From JABDMH01 sp965222645 (GTDB lineage Bacteria > Bacteroidota > Bacteroidia > Chitinophagales > Saprospiraceae): a stretch of DNA of 64,000 nucleotides. Under the pieces are notes generated by a model, which was not told the origin of the DNA, did not search any database, and worked only from the letters and a program-made list of their open reading frames with translations. The DNA lies in the NCBI GenBank assembly GCA_965222645.1, contig OZ244968.1, positions 3,844,001 to 3,908,000 of the forward strand, in the 5' to 3' direction. Below are positions 8,625 to 17,609 of the stretch, piece by piece. How positions within the stretch are numbered: position 1 is the stretch's first letter; every line of letters starts with the position of its first letter. A program made the translations under genes and the position numbers.

Positions 8625-11462
8625 TTATTCCCTTTCCTTTTTGGATCTTGCAAGTTCCTCGTTTAGGAATTGGCCGGTAAGACTCGTTTTGTTTTTCGCA
8701 ATTTGCTCGGGGGTGCCTGATGCGACGACTTTTCCGCCTCGTCGACCACCATCTGGCCCTATATCGATAATGTAATCTGCGACCTTGATCACATCCATAT
8801 TGTGTTCGATCATAATGATGGTATTGCCCTTCGACACCAACTTCTCCAGGACGGAAAGCAATTGCCTGATATCTTCAAAATGTAACCCGGTTGTGGGTTC
8901 GTCCAAAATGTAAACCGTTGATCCCGTATCCCTTTTAGCGAGCTCTTCTGCCAGTTTCACTCGTTGGGCCTCTCCACCTGACAATGTGGTAGCTTGCTGA
9001 CCCAAAGTGATATATCCAAGCCCCACATCTTGTATGATTTTCAGTTTGTGATAGATTTTGGGAATATTTATAAAAAATTCAGCAGCATCTGCAACGCTCA
9101 TATTTAACACGTCGCTGATGGATTTTCCTTTAAAGACAATTTCGAGTGTTTCCCGGTTATATCTTTTGCCCATACATGTTTCGCAATCGACCAGGACATT
9201 GGGTAAGAAATTCATCTCGATCAATTCCATCCCTGCACCTTTGCATGTTTCGCATCGCCCCCCTTTTACATTAAACGAAAATCGCCCGGGTTTATAGCCT
9301 CTAATCTTTGACTCAGGCACCTCCGTAAAGAGTTTTCTTATGTCAGTAAATACATTGGTATAGGTAGCCGGATTTGATCGGGGAGTTCGCCCAATTGGGG
9401 ATTGATCTATTTCAACGACTTTATCAATATGTTGTAACCCATCGATCTTGGAGTAAGGCAGTGGCTGTTGCAGGCTTCGATAGAAATGCTGACGCAGGAT
9501 CGGGTAGAGTGTTTGATTTATCAGTGTTGATTTTCCACTACCCGACACTCCCGTCACACAAGTAAATGTACCCAGGGGTATGGCAATGTTGATATTTTGA
9601 AGATTATGTCCGGAAGCGCCATTAAGCCTGAGGAAATGACCATTACCTTTTCTCCGCTTTGCAGGAAGTGCAATTCCATCTTTATTGCTTAAATATCGTG
9701 ACGTGATCGAATCAGCCTTCAAAAAAGCTTTGGGTCTGCCGGCTGCCACCAGATCTCCTCCTCTTTTGCCGGCACCGGGACCAAGGTCGATCAGATAATC
9801 CGCTGCCATCATAATCTCTTTGTCATGCTCTACGACAAGCACTGTATTGCCGATTTTTGTGAGTTGGTGAAGGGAGTTAATCAAGCGCTGATTATCCCGC
9901 TGGTGAAGACCAATGCTGGGTTCGTCCAGGATATAAGTTATGCCACTTAATTGGGATCCAATCTGATTGGCAAGACGTGTGCGCTGAGATTCCCCGCCCG
10001 ATAGACTTTTTGCGGGTCGGTCAAGGCTCAGATAGTCCAGCCCGACGTGCAGTAGAAAATTTAATCGCATGCTGATTTCCTTCAGAATATCCTTGCCGAT
10101 CATTTTTTGTTTTCGATCTAATTTTTTTTCGACCGAGCCAAAATAATCACTCAACTCCTGCAGATCCATCGAGGCTAAGTCGGCAATATTTTTCTCAGCA
10201 ATTTTAAAATGCAGAGACTCTTTGCGCAATCGCTGTCCGGCACAGATTTGACATGTGTCTACTGTCATAAATTCCTCGGCCCATTGACGTATCCGCTCTG
10301 AAGTAGTATCCTTGTACCAGCGGTTGAGCATTTTATACAGACCCTCTTTTGGAAGGTTGTAAGTAAAGTCATGCTTTGAATATGGAAGCCGGATATTAAA
10401 GGAATCGTCTCCACCGTGCAATATGATCTGTAATGCTGCATTGGGAATATCCTCAATAGGAGTGGCCAGGGAGAACTTAAATCGCTTTGCAATTGCTCTG
10501 AGTTGCTTAAACGTGAAATTATCTCTCACTTCTCCAAAAGGAGCGATCCCACCCCGGTTTATTGATGAAGAATAATCGGGAATTATTTTGCCCTCATCTA
10601 CGCGGGTAGTTTTACCCAGACCGTTACAATTGGGACAGGCACCGTAGGGAGAGTTAAAGGAAAAAGCATTTGGCGAGGGCTCTTCATATGAAATTCCGGA
10701 TTCCGGATCCATGAGCAGTTTACTATAAGGTCTGATTTCACCGGATTCGAAATCAAGAATCATAATAAATCCGTCACCCAACTTCAAGGCCGAATAGAGG
10801 GAGGCCGCCAAACGGTCACGTTTGGCATCTTCCACCCGTAAACGATCCACAACAATCTCGATATCATGAGTCTTAAATCGTTCCACTTGCAGTCCCTGTG
10901 TCAAGTCGAGTAACTTTCCATCTACACGTACTTTAGTATATCCCTGTTTCCGGATCTGCTCAAAGAGTTCACGGTAATGACCCTTTCGAGCACGTACTAC
11001 CGGAGCCAGAATGACTACCTTTCGGCCGGTGTAATGAGAAAGGACGTGTTTTACGATCTCTTCTTCAGAAAATTTGATCATTCTCTTGCCTGTGACATGG
11101 GAATAGGCCTCGCCGATTCTGGCAAATAAGAGACGCATGAAATCGTAAATCTCGGTAATCGTTCCTACGGTAGACCGGGGATTCCACCCGGTCGTCTTTT
11201 GCTCTATGCTGATGACCGGACTCAACCCTTTTATTTCTTCTACATCGGGTCTATCCATCTTACCCATAAACTGCCTGGCATAAGCTCCAAAAGTCTCCAT
11301 ATAACGACGCTGACCCTCCGCATAGATTGTGTCAAAAGCAAGACTGGATTTGCCACTTCCGCTGATACCGGTAAAGACCACCATTTTCCTTTTGGGAATA
11401 TCAACTGAAATGTTTTTCAGATTGTGCTCTCTCGCACCCACAACTTTGATAAAGTCACTCAT
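8625..11462 (-). CDS. uvrA: excinuclease ABC subunit A
   Basis: A full-length 945-residue UvrA, the damage-sensing ATPase of nucleotide excision repair, which scans DNA as a dimer and loads UvrB. The first Walker A is GISGSGKSS at residues 32-40 and the second is GVSGSGKST near 637. Both ABC signatures are present (SLSGGESQRTRLA and TLSGGEAQRVKLA). The zinc-binding CxxC pairs are visible: CPNC with CQIC in the insertion, and CETC with a second CETC in the C-half. The ATG at 11462 is preceded by a TATATTTG -7 box on the minus strand. A CPBP protease gene follows 8 bp downstream. Confidence 0.97.
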   Translation of the reverse strand: MSDFIKVVGAREHNLKNISVDIPKRKMVVFTGISGSGKSSLAFDTIYAEGQRRYMETFGAYARQFMGKMDRPDVEEIKGLSPVISIEQKTTGWNPRSTVGTITEIYDFMRLLFARIGEAYSHVTGKRMIKFSEEEIVKHVLSHYTGRKVVILAPVVRARKGHYRELFEQIRKQGYTKVRVDGKLLDLTQGLQVERFKTHDIEIVVDRLRVEDAKRDRLAASLYSALKLGDGFIMILDFESGEIRPYSKLLMDPESGISYEEPSPNAFSFNSPYGACPNCNGLGKTTRVDEGKIIPDYSSSINRGGIAPFGEVRDNFTFKQLRAIAKRFKFSLATPIEDIPNAALQIILHGGDDSFNIRLPYSKHDFTYNLPKEGLYKMLNRWYKDTTSERIRQWAEEFMTVDTCQICAGQRLRKESLHFKIAEKNIADLASMDLQELSDYFGSVEKKLDRKQKMIGKDILKEISMRLNFLLHVGLDYLSLDRPAKSLSGGESQRTRLANQIGSQLSGITYILDEPSIGLHQRDNQRLINSLHQLTKIGNTVLVVEHDKEIMMAADYLIDLGPGAGKRGGDLVAAGRPKAFLKADSITSRYLSNKDGIALPAKRRKGNGHFLRLNGASGHNLQNINIAIPLGTFTCVTGVSGSGKSTLINQTLYPILRQHFYRSLQQPLPYSKIDGLQHIDKVVEIDQSPIGRTPRSNPATYTNVFTDIRKLFTEVPESKIRGYKPGRFSFNVKGGRCETCKGAGMELIEMNFLPNVLVDCETCMGKRYNRETLEIVFKGKSISDVLNMSVADAAEFFINIPKIYHKLKIIQDVGLGYITLGQQATTLSGGEAQRVKLAEELAKRDTGSTVYILDEPTTGLHFEDIRQLLSVLEKLVSKGNTIIMIEHNMDVIKVADYIIDIGPDGGRRGGKVVASGTPEQIAKNKTSLTGQFLNEELARSKKERE

Positions 11463-11497
11463 ACAAAAGCAAGGCCGTCAAAAATGATTTAAGCTGG

Positions 11498-11505
11498 CAA
11501 ATATA
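11498..11505 (-). promoter_or_regulatory. -7 promoter box for uvrA
   Basis: The minus strand reads TATATTTG, matching the Bacteroidota sigma-A -7 consensus TAnnTTTG, 36 bp before the uvrA ATG. A TTG lies about 15 bp further upstream, shorter than the usual 19-21 bp spacing, so only the -7 element is convincing. Confidence 0.45.
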
Positions 11506-11639
11506 AGAAGCACATCGGCTCAAGGGGGATTATATCAGTGGGATCTCATAAGAGGGACATCTGATCTTTAATTACAATTTATCCGCTGAAAAAGATTTAT
11601 TCCGTGACTGCTATCAAATCCTTGATAATTCTTGTCACC

Positions 11640-12794
11640 CTAATCGACGACAAGGGTAGAGTGATCGAGCATCTGCTGTTTGATCTGAGGAGGTAGCGCC
11701 CGATCGTTGTATTGTTGATCTCGAAGTTGTGGTTGAAAACCAGCTTCAGTAATCGCCTTTTGCATACCGTCTGCAGTAAACCGGAAAGCTGCCCCTGCGG
11801 CAGACACAACATTCTCCTCGATCATCAGGCTCCCAAAGTCATTGGCACCAGCATGTAGACAGACTTGGCCTACCTTTTTTCCAACAGTCAGCCAGGAAGC
11901 CTGGATATTCTGAATGTTGGGAAGCATGATCCTGCTTATTGCAATCATCCGGATATACTCGTCTCCGGTGCAGTCGTTGCGCGCTCGCTTCAATTTTTGA
12001 AGCAAGGTGCCGTGATCCTGAAAAGGCCATGGGATAAATGCGATAAATCCCCTTGCCGTTTTGGGCTTTTTGGATTGTACTTGACGCAGAGCTACAAGAT
12101 GCTGCATACGCTCCAGGTTTGTCTCCACATGGCCAAACATCATAGTCGCTGAAGTAGTCAAATGAAGCTGATGAGCTGCTTCCATGATTTGCAGCCACTC
12201 GACTCCCGAGCATTTTCCCCTGGATACCAGACGTCGTACCCTGTCATCGAGTATTTCGGCACCAGCTCCGGGAAGACTGTCCAGGCCTGCGTCCATCAGT
12301 GCCTGCAGGACTTCCCTGTGGGTAGAATTTTCCAGTTGAGTAATATGTGCAACCTCAGGTGGCCCGAGGGCATGCAGTTTAAGCTTGGGGAATAAACTCT
12401 TTAATTCCCGAAAGAGATCACAATAGTATTGAAGACCCAGATCGGGATGGTGTCCGCCCTGAAGGAGCAATTGTTCACCTCCGTACTCAAAAGTTTCCGA
12501 AATTTTCTTCTTGTATTCCTCAATAGTAGTTATATATCCATCGGCATGACCCGGTGGCCGATAGAAATTGCAAAACTTACAGTTTGCAACACAAATGTTT
12601 GTGGTATTGCTATTTCTGTCAATAATCCATGTGACCTTGTTACCGGGTACGTGTATCTGCCGTAAATGATTGGCCACATACATTAACTCCGCAGTACCAG
12701 CATGCTCAAATAAGAAGAGCCCCTCTTCTGCAGAAAGAAACGCCCTGTCGAGACCTTTTTGAAGGAGATCATCTTTTGACTTAGAGACTATCAC
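11640..12794 (-). CDS. mqnC: cyclic dehypoxanthinyl futalosine synthase (radical SAM)
   Basis: A 384-residue radical SAM enzyme of the futalosine route to menaquinone. It cyclises dehypoxanthine futalosine. The [4Fe-4S]-binding motif is CVANCKFC with C68, C72 and C75, followed by NFYRPPG, which is the MqnC form of the motif. GGEQLLLQGG and LHALGPPE are also family segments. MqnE and CofH/CofG relatives share the fold, but the CKFCNFYRP context and the 384-residue length favour MqnC. It implies that this organism makes menaquinone without the classical Men pathway; no other mqn gene is in the window. The ATG is at 12794, with a near-consensus TATCTTCG at 12816-12823. Confidence 0.87.
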   Translation of the reverse strand: MIVSKSKDDLLQKGLDRAFLSAEEGLFLFEHAGTAELMYVANHLRQIHVPGNKVTWIIDRNSNTTNICVANCKFCNFYRPPGHADGYITTIEEYKKKISETFEYGGEQLLLQGGHHPDLGLQYYCDLFRELKSLFPKLKLHALGPPEVAHITQLENSTHREVLQALMDAGLDSLPGAGAEILDDRVRRLVSRGKCSGVEWLQIMEAAHQLHLTTSATMMFGHVETNLERMQHLVALRQVQSKKPKTARGFIAFIPWPFQDHGTLLQKLKRARNDCTGDEYIRMIAISRIMLPNIQNIQASWLTVGKKVGQVCLHAGANDFGSLMIEENVVSAAGAAFRFTADGMQKAITEAGFQPQLRDQQYNDRALPPQIKQQMLDHSTLVVD

Positions 12795-12893
12795 TTGTCA
12801 GAATACATTTAGCAGCGAAGATACCGAATATCGAACATCTGACTGATTTTGAGTCAGCACGGGGTTCGATCTGGATAAATCGAATTAAATCGC

Positions 12894-12901
12894 TATCTTT
12901 G
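12894..12901 (+). promoter_or_regulatory. -7 promoter box for the rimP-nusA-infB operon
   Basis: TATCTTTG fits the Bacteroidota TAnnTTTG consensus exactly. A CTGG lies 19 bp upstream as a poor -33 element. Transcription would start near 12908, about 120 nt before the rimP start codon, leaving a leader that holds the hairpin at 12926-12954. Confidence 0.6.
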
Positions 12902-12925
12902 CACCGAATTTGTAGACGACAAAGG

Positions 12926-12954
12926 AGAGGGAGCAGATGCTGTTCCCTCTTTTT
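12926..12954 (+). terminator. intrinsic terminator or attenuator in the rimP leader
   Basis: AGAGGGA (12926-12932) pairs with TCCCTCT (12944-12950), continued by a G-U pair and CAG/CTG around an ATG triloop. This gives an 11-bp stem, directly followed by a T tract (12950-12954). It lies between the -7 box and rimP, with no gene ending on the plus strand upstream (mqnC is divergent), so it is best read as a leader attenuator and not an ordinary gene-end terminator. Confidence 0.65.
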
Positions 12955-13028
12955 ATTATACGATCTGAAAAGGGCTGTTTTTAAGGAATTTGGGACGACT
13001 TTCAGATGCCTTAGCAAAAGAATGTAGA

Positions 13029-13502
13029 GTGAGATTGCAATTGGATGACCTCAAGATCTGGATTGACAAATATCTCGATGGAAGGGCAAAGGATGGGTTT
13101 TATCTCATTGACCTCATCTGGGATGAGAAATCTGGTCGATTGGAGGTCTTTGTCGACAGCGATAATGGGATCAGACTTTCGGAATGCAAGTCGATAAGCA
13201 GAGATATCGAAGGCCATTTGGACAGCACACCCGTAGACAACAAATATACACTCATTGTTTCATCCCCGGGTGTGAAACGACCGCTGAAGATAAACAGGCA
13301 GTATACCAAAAATGTAGGTAGAGTTATCGAGGTGGAAATGGGTGATGGAGTAAGGATAACGGGCAAGCTAAAGGATGTGGATGATGATGGCATTGCAATC
13401 TTGCCGGAAATTTTGAAGAAAAAAAAGAGACCCGTTTACAATGAAGAAATTCACATTAAGTGGGAAAATATAAAGCAATCAATTGTGCAAATTAGATTTT
13501 AA
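13029..13502 (+). CDS. rimP: ribosome maturation factor RimP
   Basis: A 157-residue protein needed for 30S subunit maturation. The N-domain has FYLIDLIWDEKSGRLEVFVDSDNGIRLSEC and the highly typical LIVSSPGVKRPL junction; the C-terminal SH3-like barrel runs from VGRVIEVEMG to the end. The start is uncertain. There is no ATG, so the GTG at 13029 is chosen because it gives the usual family N-terminus, and a TTG at 12990 would add 13 residues. The gene is first in the conserved rimP-nusA-infB order, 15 bp before nusA. Confidence 0.88.
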   Translation: MRLQLDDLKIWIDKYLDGRAKDGFYLIDLIWDEKSGRLEVFVDSDNGIRLSECKSISRDIEGHLDSTPVDNKYTLIVSSPGVKRPLKINRQYTKNVGRVIEVEMGDGVRITGKLKDVDDDGIAILPEILKKKKRPVYNEEIHIKWENIKQSIVQIRF

Positions 13503-13517
13503 AAAAATGCTAAAGCT

Positions 13518-14762
13518 ATGATGAATCTTGTGGAAACCTTTTCGGAGTTTAAATCCGGAAAGAACATAGATAGGCCAACAATGGTCAGGGTTCTGGAAGA
13601 TGTCTTCCGGACCCTTATCCGCAAAAAGTTTGGTGATGACGAAAACTTTGATGTGATCGTGAATACTACGAAGGGTGACCTTGAATTATGGCGGGTGCGG
13701 GAAATTGTACCCGATGGAGAAGTAACCGATGAAAGCAGTCAGATTTCAATTTCCGAAGCCCATTCCATAGAGGAGGATTATGAAATTGGAGAAGAATGCT
13801 ATGAGCAATTGTTTTTAGAGGATTTTGGAAGGAGAGCTATCATGGCTGCGAGGCAAACTCTGATCTCGAGAATTATGGAACTCGAGAAAGATGAGGTTTT
13901 CAAGAGGTATAATGAAAGGATTGGGGATGTAGTGCTCGGTGAGGTGCACCAGATTCTAAAAAGAGAAATGTTAGTCGTTGACGATGCCACTGGAAGCGAG
14001 CTGGTACTGCCGAGATCTGAGATGATCAGAGGCGACTTTTTCAGGAAGGGAGATATGGTCAAAGCAGTGATAAAGCGGGTGGAAATGAAGAATAATTCTC
14101 CTGTCGTCATTATCTCCCGGACAGAAAGCATTTTCCTCGAAAAATTGATGGAGCAAGAAGTTCCCGAGATCGAAGACGGCCTGATTACAATTAGGAAGAT
14201 TGTGCGGATCCCAGGGGAGCGTGCAAAAGTTGCTGTGGAATCATACGACGACCGCATTGATCCGGTAGGAGCATGTGTGGGTATGAAAGGATCGAGAATT
14301 CATGGGATCGTGAGAGAATTGCGAAATGAAAATATTGATATTGTAAACTTCACCAATAATATTATCCTCTTTATTCAGCGTGCTCTTACACCGGCTAAGG
14401 TGACAAATATCGATCTGGACATGGAAAGCAAGAGGGCCTCGGTCTTTCTAAAACCTGATCAGGTTTCGCTCGCCATCGGCAAAGGTGGGTCAAATATCAA
14501 ATTAGCGAGCCGGCTTACGGAATTTGAGATCGATGTATATCGAGATTCCGATGAGCTCGAAATGGACGATGTGGAGCTCGATGAGTTCTCTGATGAAATA
14601 GAAGGTTGGATCATTGACGAGCTCAAAAACATCGGTTGCGATACTGCACGGTCGGTGCTTAAGTTGAGCAAGCAGGAACTCGTGAGACGTGCTGACCTGG
14701 AAGAAGAAACAATCGATGAGGTACTTAAGATACTGGCCTCAGAATTTGATGAAGAAGAATAA
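13518..14762 (+). CDS. nusA: transcription termination/antitermination factor NusA
   Basis: A 414-residue RNA polymerase-binding elongation factor that modulates pausing, termination and antitermination. The domain order is an N-terminal RNAP-binding domain (1-125), S1 domain (about 130-195, GDVVLGEVHQILKREM), KH1 and KH2 (about 200-345; VGACVGMKGSRI and VSLAIGKGGSNIKLA), and then a short acidic helical C-terminus. The E. coli-type AR repeats are absent apart from a short helix-hairpin-like segment, which is normal outside Gammaproteobacteria. It may feed back on its own leader hairpin. Start is ATGATG; either methionine is possible. Confidence 0.96.
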   Translation: MMNLVETFSEFKSGKNIDRPTMVRVLEDVFRTLIRKKFGDDENFDVIVNTTKGDLELWRVREIVPDGEVTDESSQISISEAHSIEEDYEIGEECYEQLFLEDFGRRAIMAARQTLISRIMELEKDEVFKRYNERIGDVVLGEVHQILKREMLVVDDATGSELVLPRSEMIRGDFFRKGDMVKAVIKRVEMKNNSPVVIISRTESIFLEKLMEQEVPEIEDGLITIRKIVRIPGERAKVAVESYDDRIDPVGACVGMKGSRIHGIVRELRNENIDIVNFTNNIILFIQRALTPAKVTNIDLDMESKRASVFLKPDQVSLAIGKGGSNIKLASRLTEFEIDVYRDSDELEMDDVELDEFSDEIEGWIIDELKNIGCDTARSVLKLSKQELVRRADLEEETIDEVLKILASEFDEEE

Positions 14763-14879
14763 TACCTGAATGGTGAAATCGAGATTGAGCTCGGTTGATG
14801 GGTTCAATAATGAACGATGAAGGAAGATATGTTGTAATGGTTTGAAAAGGGCTGGATAAAAGGACTGAATAGGAATAAC

Positions 14880-14887
14880 TAACTTTG
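14880..14887 (+). promoter_or_regulatory. candidate internal -7 box before infB
   Basis: TAACTTTG matches TAnnTTTG and lies 20 bp before the infB ATG in the 145-bp nusA-infB gap. No clear -33 element was seen. It could give infB an extra transcript with a leader of about 15 nt. Confidence 0.4.
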
Positions 14888-14907
14888 TACCCGGATTAAC
14901 AACTCGA

Positions 14908-17571
14908 ATGGCAAGACGCTTAGTCAAAATAGCAAAAGAATTAAATGTAGGGACAGGATCTCTTGTGGACTACCTGCTCAAAAATGGGTTTGAAATAGAG
15001 AATAAGCCCACGGCTCAGGTATCTGATGAGATGTATGATGTATTGCTTCAGGAGTTTCAGAACTCGATGGCCGTAAAGGAGCAAGCCGATCAACTGATCA
15101 TAGGGACAAGGCCTGGTGGAAAGGAGGAGAAGACCGAGCCACTGCCCAAGGCACCACCCATTGCTGAAAAGGAAGTTGCACCTCCAACAGAGGCGCCTGC
15201 ACCTGCCAAGAAAGCTCCGGAACCGGAGGTAGTAGACCTGCGGGATGAAAGTAAGGCAGAGATAAAGGTCGTTGGGAAAATTGATCTTAAGAAGAAGGAC
15301 GAGAAGCCCGCTAAAGATGAAGAGGCAGAGTCGCCCGAAGATTCGCAGCAGAAGAAGGATGAGGTACAGGAGCCTGCCGAATCTGCACCTGAAGAGGAAA
15401 TGGTACGGGCGGAAACACCCCAACTTAAGGGTCTTAAGATTCTGGGTAAAATTGATACCAAGAAATTTGACAAACCGGAGAAGAAAAAGGAAGAAGCCAA
15501 GCCGGCAAAACCTGCAGCTACAAATAAAAAAGGTCAGGACGAAAGGAAGCGGCGCAGAAGACGCACCAAGGTCAAGGCGTCCAGGATGGATCAGGATAAT
15601 CGCGATTCGAGAAGAAACCGCAAAGTAGAAGAGGTCAAAGAGGTTTCTCAAAAAGAGATCGATGAAAAAATCAAGGCCACGATGGCGCGCCTGGCTGGTG
15701 GCAGAAAGAGAAAGAGGCAGAAGATAAGAAGGGACAAACGCGATGTGATGCGTGAAAAGCAGGAGCTTGAAATGCAGGAAAAGGAATCCAAGGCCATTCA
15801 GCTTACGGAGTTTGTCACAGCTCAGGAATTGGCCAATCTCATGGATGTTTCGATAAGCGATATCATAACCACCTGCATGAATCTCGGAGTGATTGTCTCG
15901 ATAAATCAACGGTTGGATGCCGAGATTATCGAGCTCTTGGCTGAGGAATATGGGCACGAAGTCGAGTTTATAAGCGCTGAAGAAGATAGTGTCGATGATG
16001 AGGAAGAAATTGTAGATGATCCGGAAGATCTGGAAGCGAGGGCACCCATTGTGACCGTAATGGGTCACGTGGATCACGGGAAAACATCGCTTCTGGACTA
16101 CATCAGGGGTGCAAATGTCGCTGAAGGTGAGGCAGGGGGAATCACGCAGCACATTGGAGCTTATGAAGTAATGGTTGGAGAGGACAAGCGAAAGATTACA
16201 TTCCTCGATACACCGGGACACGAAGCTTTTACCGCTATGCGAGCTCGAGGTGCCAAGGTCACCGACATTGCTGTGATCATTGTGGCTGCCGATGACGAGA
16301 TTATGCCACAGACCAAGGAAGCCATCAGCCATGCACAAGCGGCGGGCGTCCCAATCGTCTTCGCCATTAACAAGATTGACAAGGATGGTGCTGACCCTGA
16401 GCGAATCAAGCAACAACTCGCTTCCATGAATCTCCTTGTAGAGTCCTGGGGTGGAAAATTTCAATCTCAAGACATTTCGGCAAAGACCGGTCTCAACATC
16501 GATTTGCTACTCGAAAAGATTATTCTGGAAGCCGATCTTCTCGATCTTAAAGCCAATCCTACGAGGGCTGCGGTGGGCAGTGTAATCGAGGCCTCTCTCG
16601 ATAAGGGACGCGGATATGTTTGCAAGATGTTGGTGACCAATGGATCATTGACGATCGGTGACTCCATTGTAGCGGGAGAATATTCCGGTAGGGTAAAAGC
16701 GATGTACAATGAACGCGGCAAAAAAGTAAAAAAAGCCGGACCCTCTACACCAGTCCTGATTTTGGGATTAAGTGGTGCCCCCCAGGCGGGAGAGAAGTTC
16801 CGTGTGACAGAATCAGAGCAGGAAGCGAGACAAATAGCTACAAAACGGGCTCAGATCACAAGAGAGCAGACCAATCGAGCTAGTAAGCGTATAAGTTTGG
16901 ATGAGATTGGCAGACGCCTTGCCTTAGGTACATTTAAAGAACTCAATCTGATTGTCAAAGGTGATGTGGACGGTAGTATTGAAGCACTTTCGGATGCATT
17001 ACTCAAACTATCTCAGAAAACAGTCCAGGTCAATGTGATTCATAAGGCTGTCGGACAGATCATCGAATCTGATGTGCTGCTCGCAACGGCATCAGATGCG
17101 ATTATAGTAGGATTCCAGGTGAGGCCGTCATTGGGAGCTCGAAAACTTGCTGAGCAGGAAGGGATTGAGATCAAGCTGTACTCCATTATTTACGAGGCAA
17201 TCGAAGAGATCACTTCTGCCATCGAAGGCTTGCTGGAACCGACAAAAGAAGAGAAAATTGTCGGCCAAATGGCAGTGCGTGAGACCTATAAGATTAGTAA
17301 AGTAGGTACCGTCGCAGGATGCTATGTCGAAGACGGAAAAATTGCCCGGGACACCATGATCCGGGTAATAAGGGATGGTATTGTCATTTATCCTACAAAA
17401 CAAGGGGTAGTGGGAGAAATCAGTTCGCTCAAACGATTTAAGGATGACGTCAAAGAGGTAAAAAATGGATTGGAATGCGGAGTTACGATCAAAAACTTTA
17501 ATGACATCAAAGTAGGCGATGTGATCGAGGGTTATCAGATCATCGAGATAAAGCAGATGATGCAGACGTAG
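14908..17571 (+). CDS. infB: translation initiation factor IF-2
   Basis: A full-length 887-residue GTPase that brings fMet-tRNA to the 30S subunit and promotes subunit joining. An N-terminal IF2N module (LVKIAKELNVGTGSLVDYLL) is followed by a long Lys/Glu/Pro/Ala-rich linker (about 60-270), a second IF2N module (EFVTAQELANLMDVSISDII), and then the G domain: G1 GHVDHGKT near residue 385, G3 DTPGHEAF, G4 NKID and G5 SAKTG. Beta-barrel domains II and IV follow. The 145-bp gap from nusA holds a possible extra promoter. The long open frame antisense to this gene is a shadow of its biased linker. Confidence 0.97.
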   Translation: MARRLVKIAKELNVGTGSLVDYLLKNGFEIENKPTAQVSDEMYDVLLQEFQNSMAVKEQADQLIIGTRPGGKEEKTEPLPKAPPIAEKEVAPPTEAPAPAKKAPEPEVVDLRDESKAEIKVVGKIDLKKKDEKPAKDEEAESPEDSQQKKDEVQEPAESAPEEEMVRAETPQLKGLKILGKIDTKKFDKPEKKKEEAKPAKPAATNKKGQDERKRRRRRTKVKASRMDQDNRDSRRNRKVEEVKEVSQKEIDEKIKATMARLAGGRKRKRQKIRRDKRDVMREKQELEMQEKESKAIQLTEFVTAQELANLMDVSISDIITTCMNLGVIVSINQRLDAEIIELLAEEYGHEVEFISAEEDSVDDEEEIVDDPEDLEARAPIVTVMGHVDHGKTSLLDYIRGANVAEGEAGGITQHIGAYEVMVGEDKRKITFLDTPGHEAFTAMRARGAKVTDIAVIIVAADDEIMPQTKEAISHAQAAGVPIVFAINKIDKDGADPERIKQQLASMNLLVESWGGKFQSQDISAKTGLNIDLLLEKIILEADLLDLKANPTRAAVGSVIEASLDKGRGYVCKMLVTNGSLTIGDSIVAGEYSGRVKAMYNERGKKVKKAGPSTPVLILGLSGAPQAGEKFRVTESEQEARQIATKRAQITREQTNRASKRISLDEIGRRLALGTFKELNLIVKGDVDGSIEALSDALLKLSQKTVQVNVIHKAVGQIIESDVLLATASDAIIVGFQVRPSLGARKLAEQEGIEIKLYSIIYEAIEEITSAIEGLLEPTKEEKIVGQMAVRETYKISKVGTVAGCYVEDGKIARDTMIRVIRDGIVIYPTKQGVVGEISSLKRFKDDVKEVKNGLECGVTIKNFNDIKVGDVIEGYQIIEIKQMMQT

Positions 17572-17609
17572 CAGGAATAAACTTCCGCGATTTTTTAGAT
17601 TTTCAGGTA

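Noticed and set aside
11612..11627. TATCAA-ATCC-TTGATA hairpin after mqnC
   Set aside because: The stem is only 6 bp with no T tract, too weak to call a terminator.
14941..16470. A 509-codon open frame on the minus strand
   Set aside because: It lies wholly antisense to infB and reflects the biased, repetitive codon use of the Lys/Glu-rich linker; composition is unlike a real protein.
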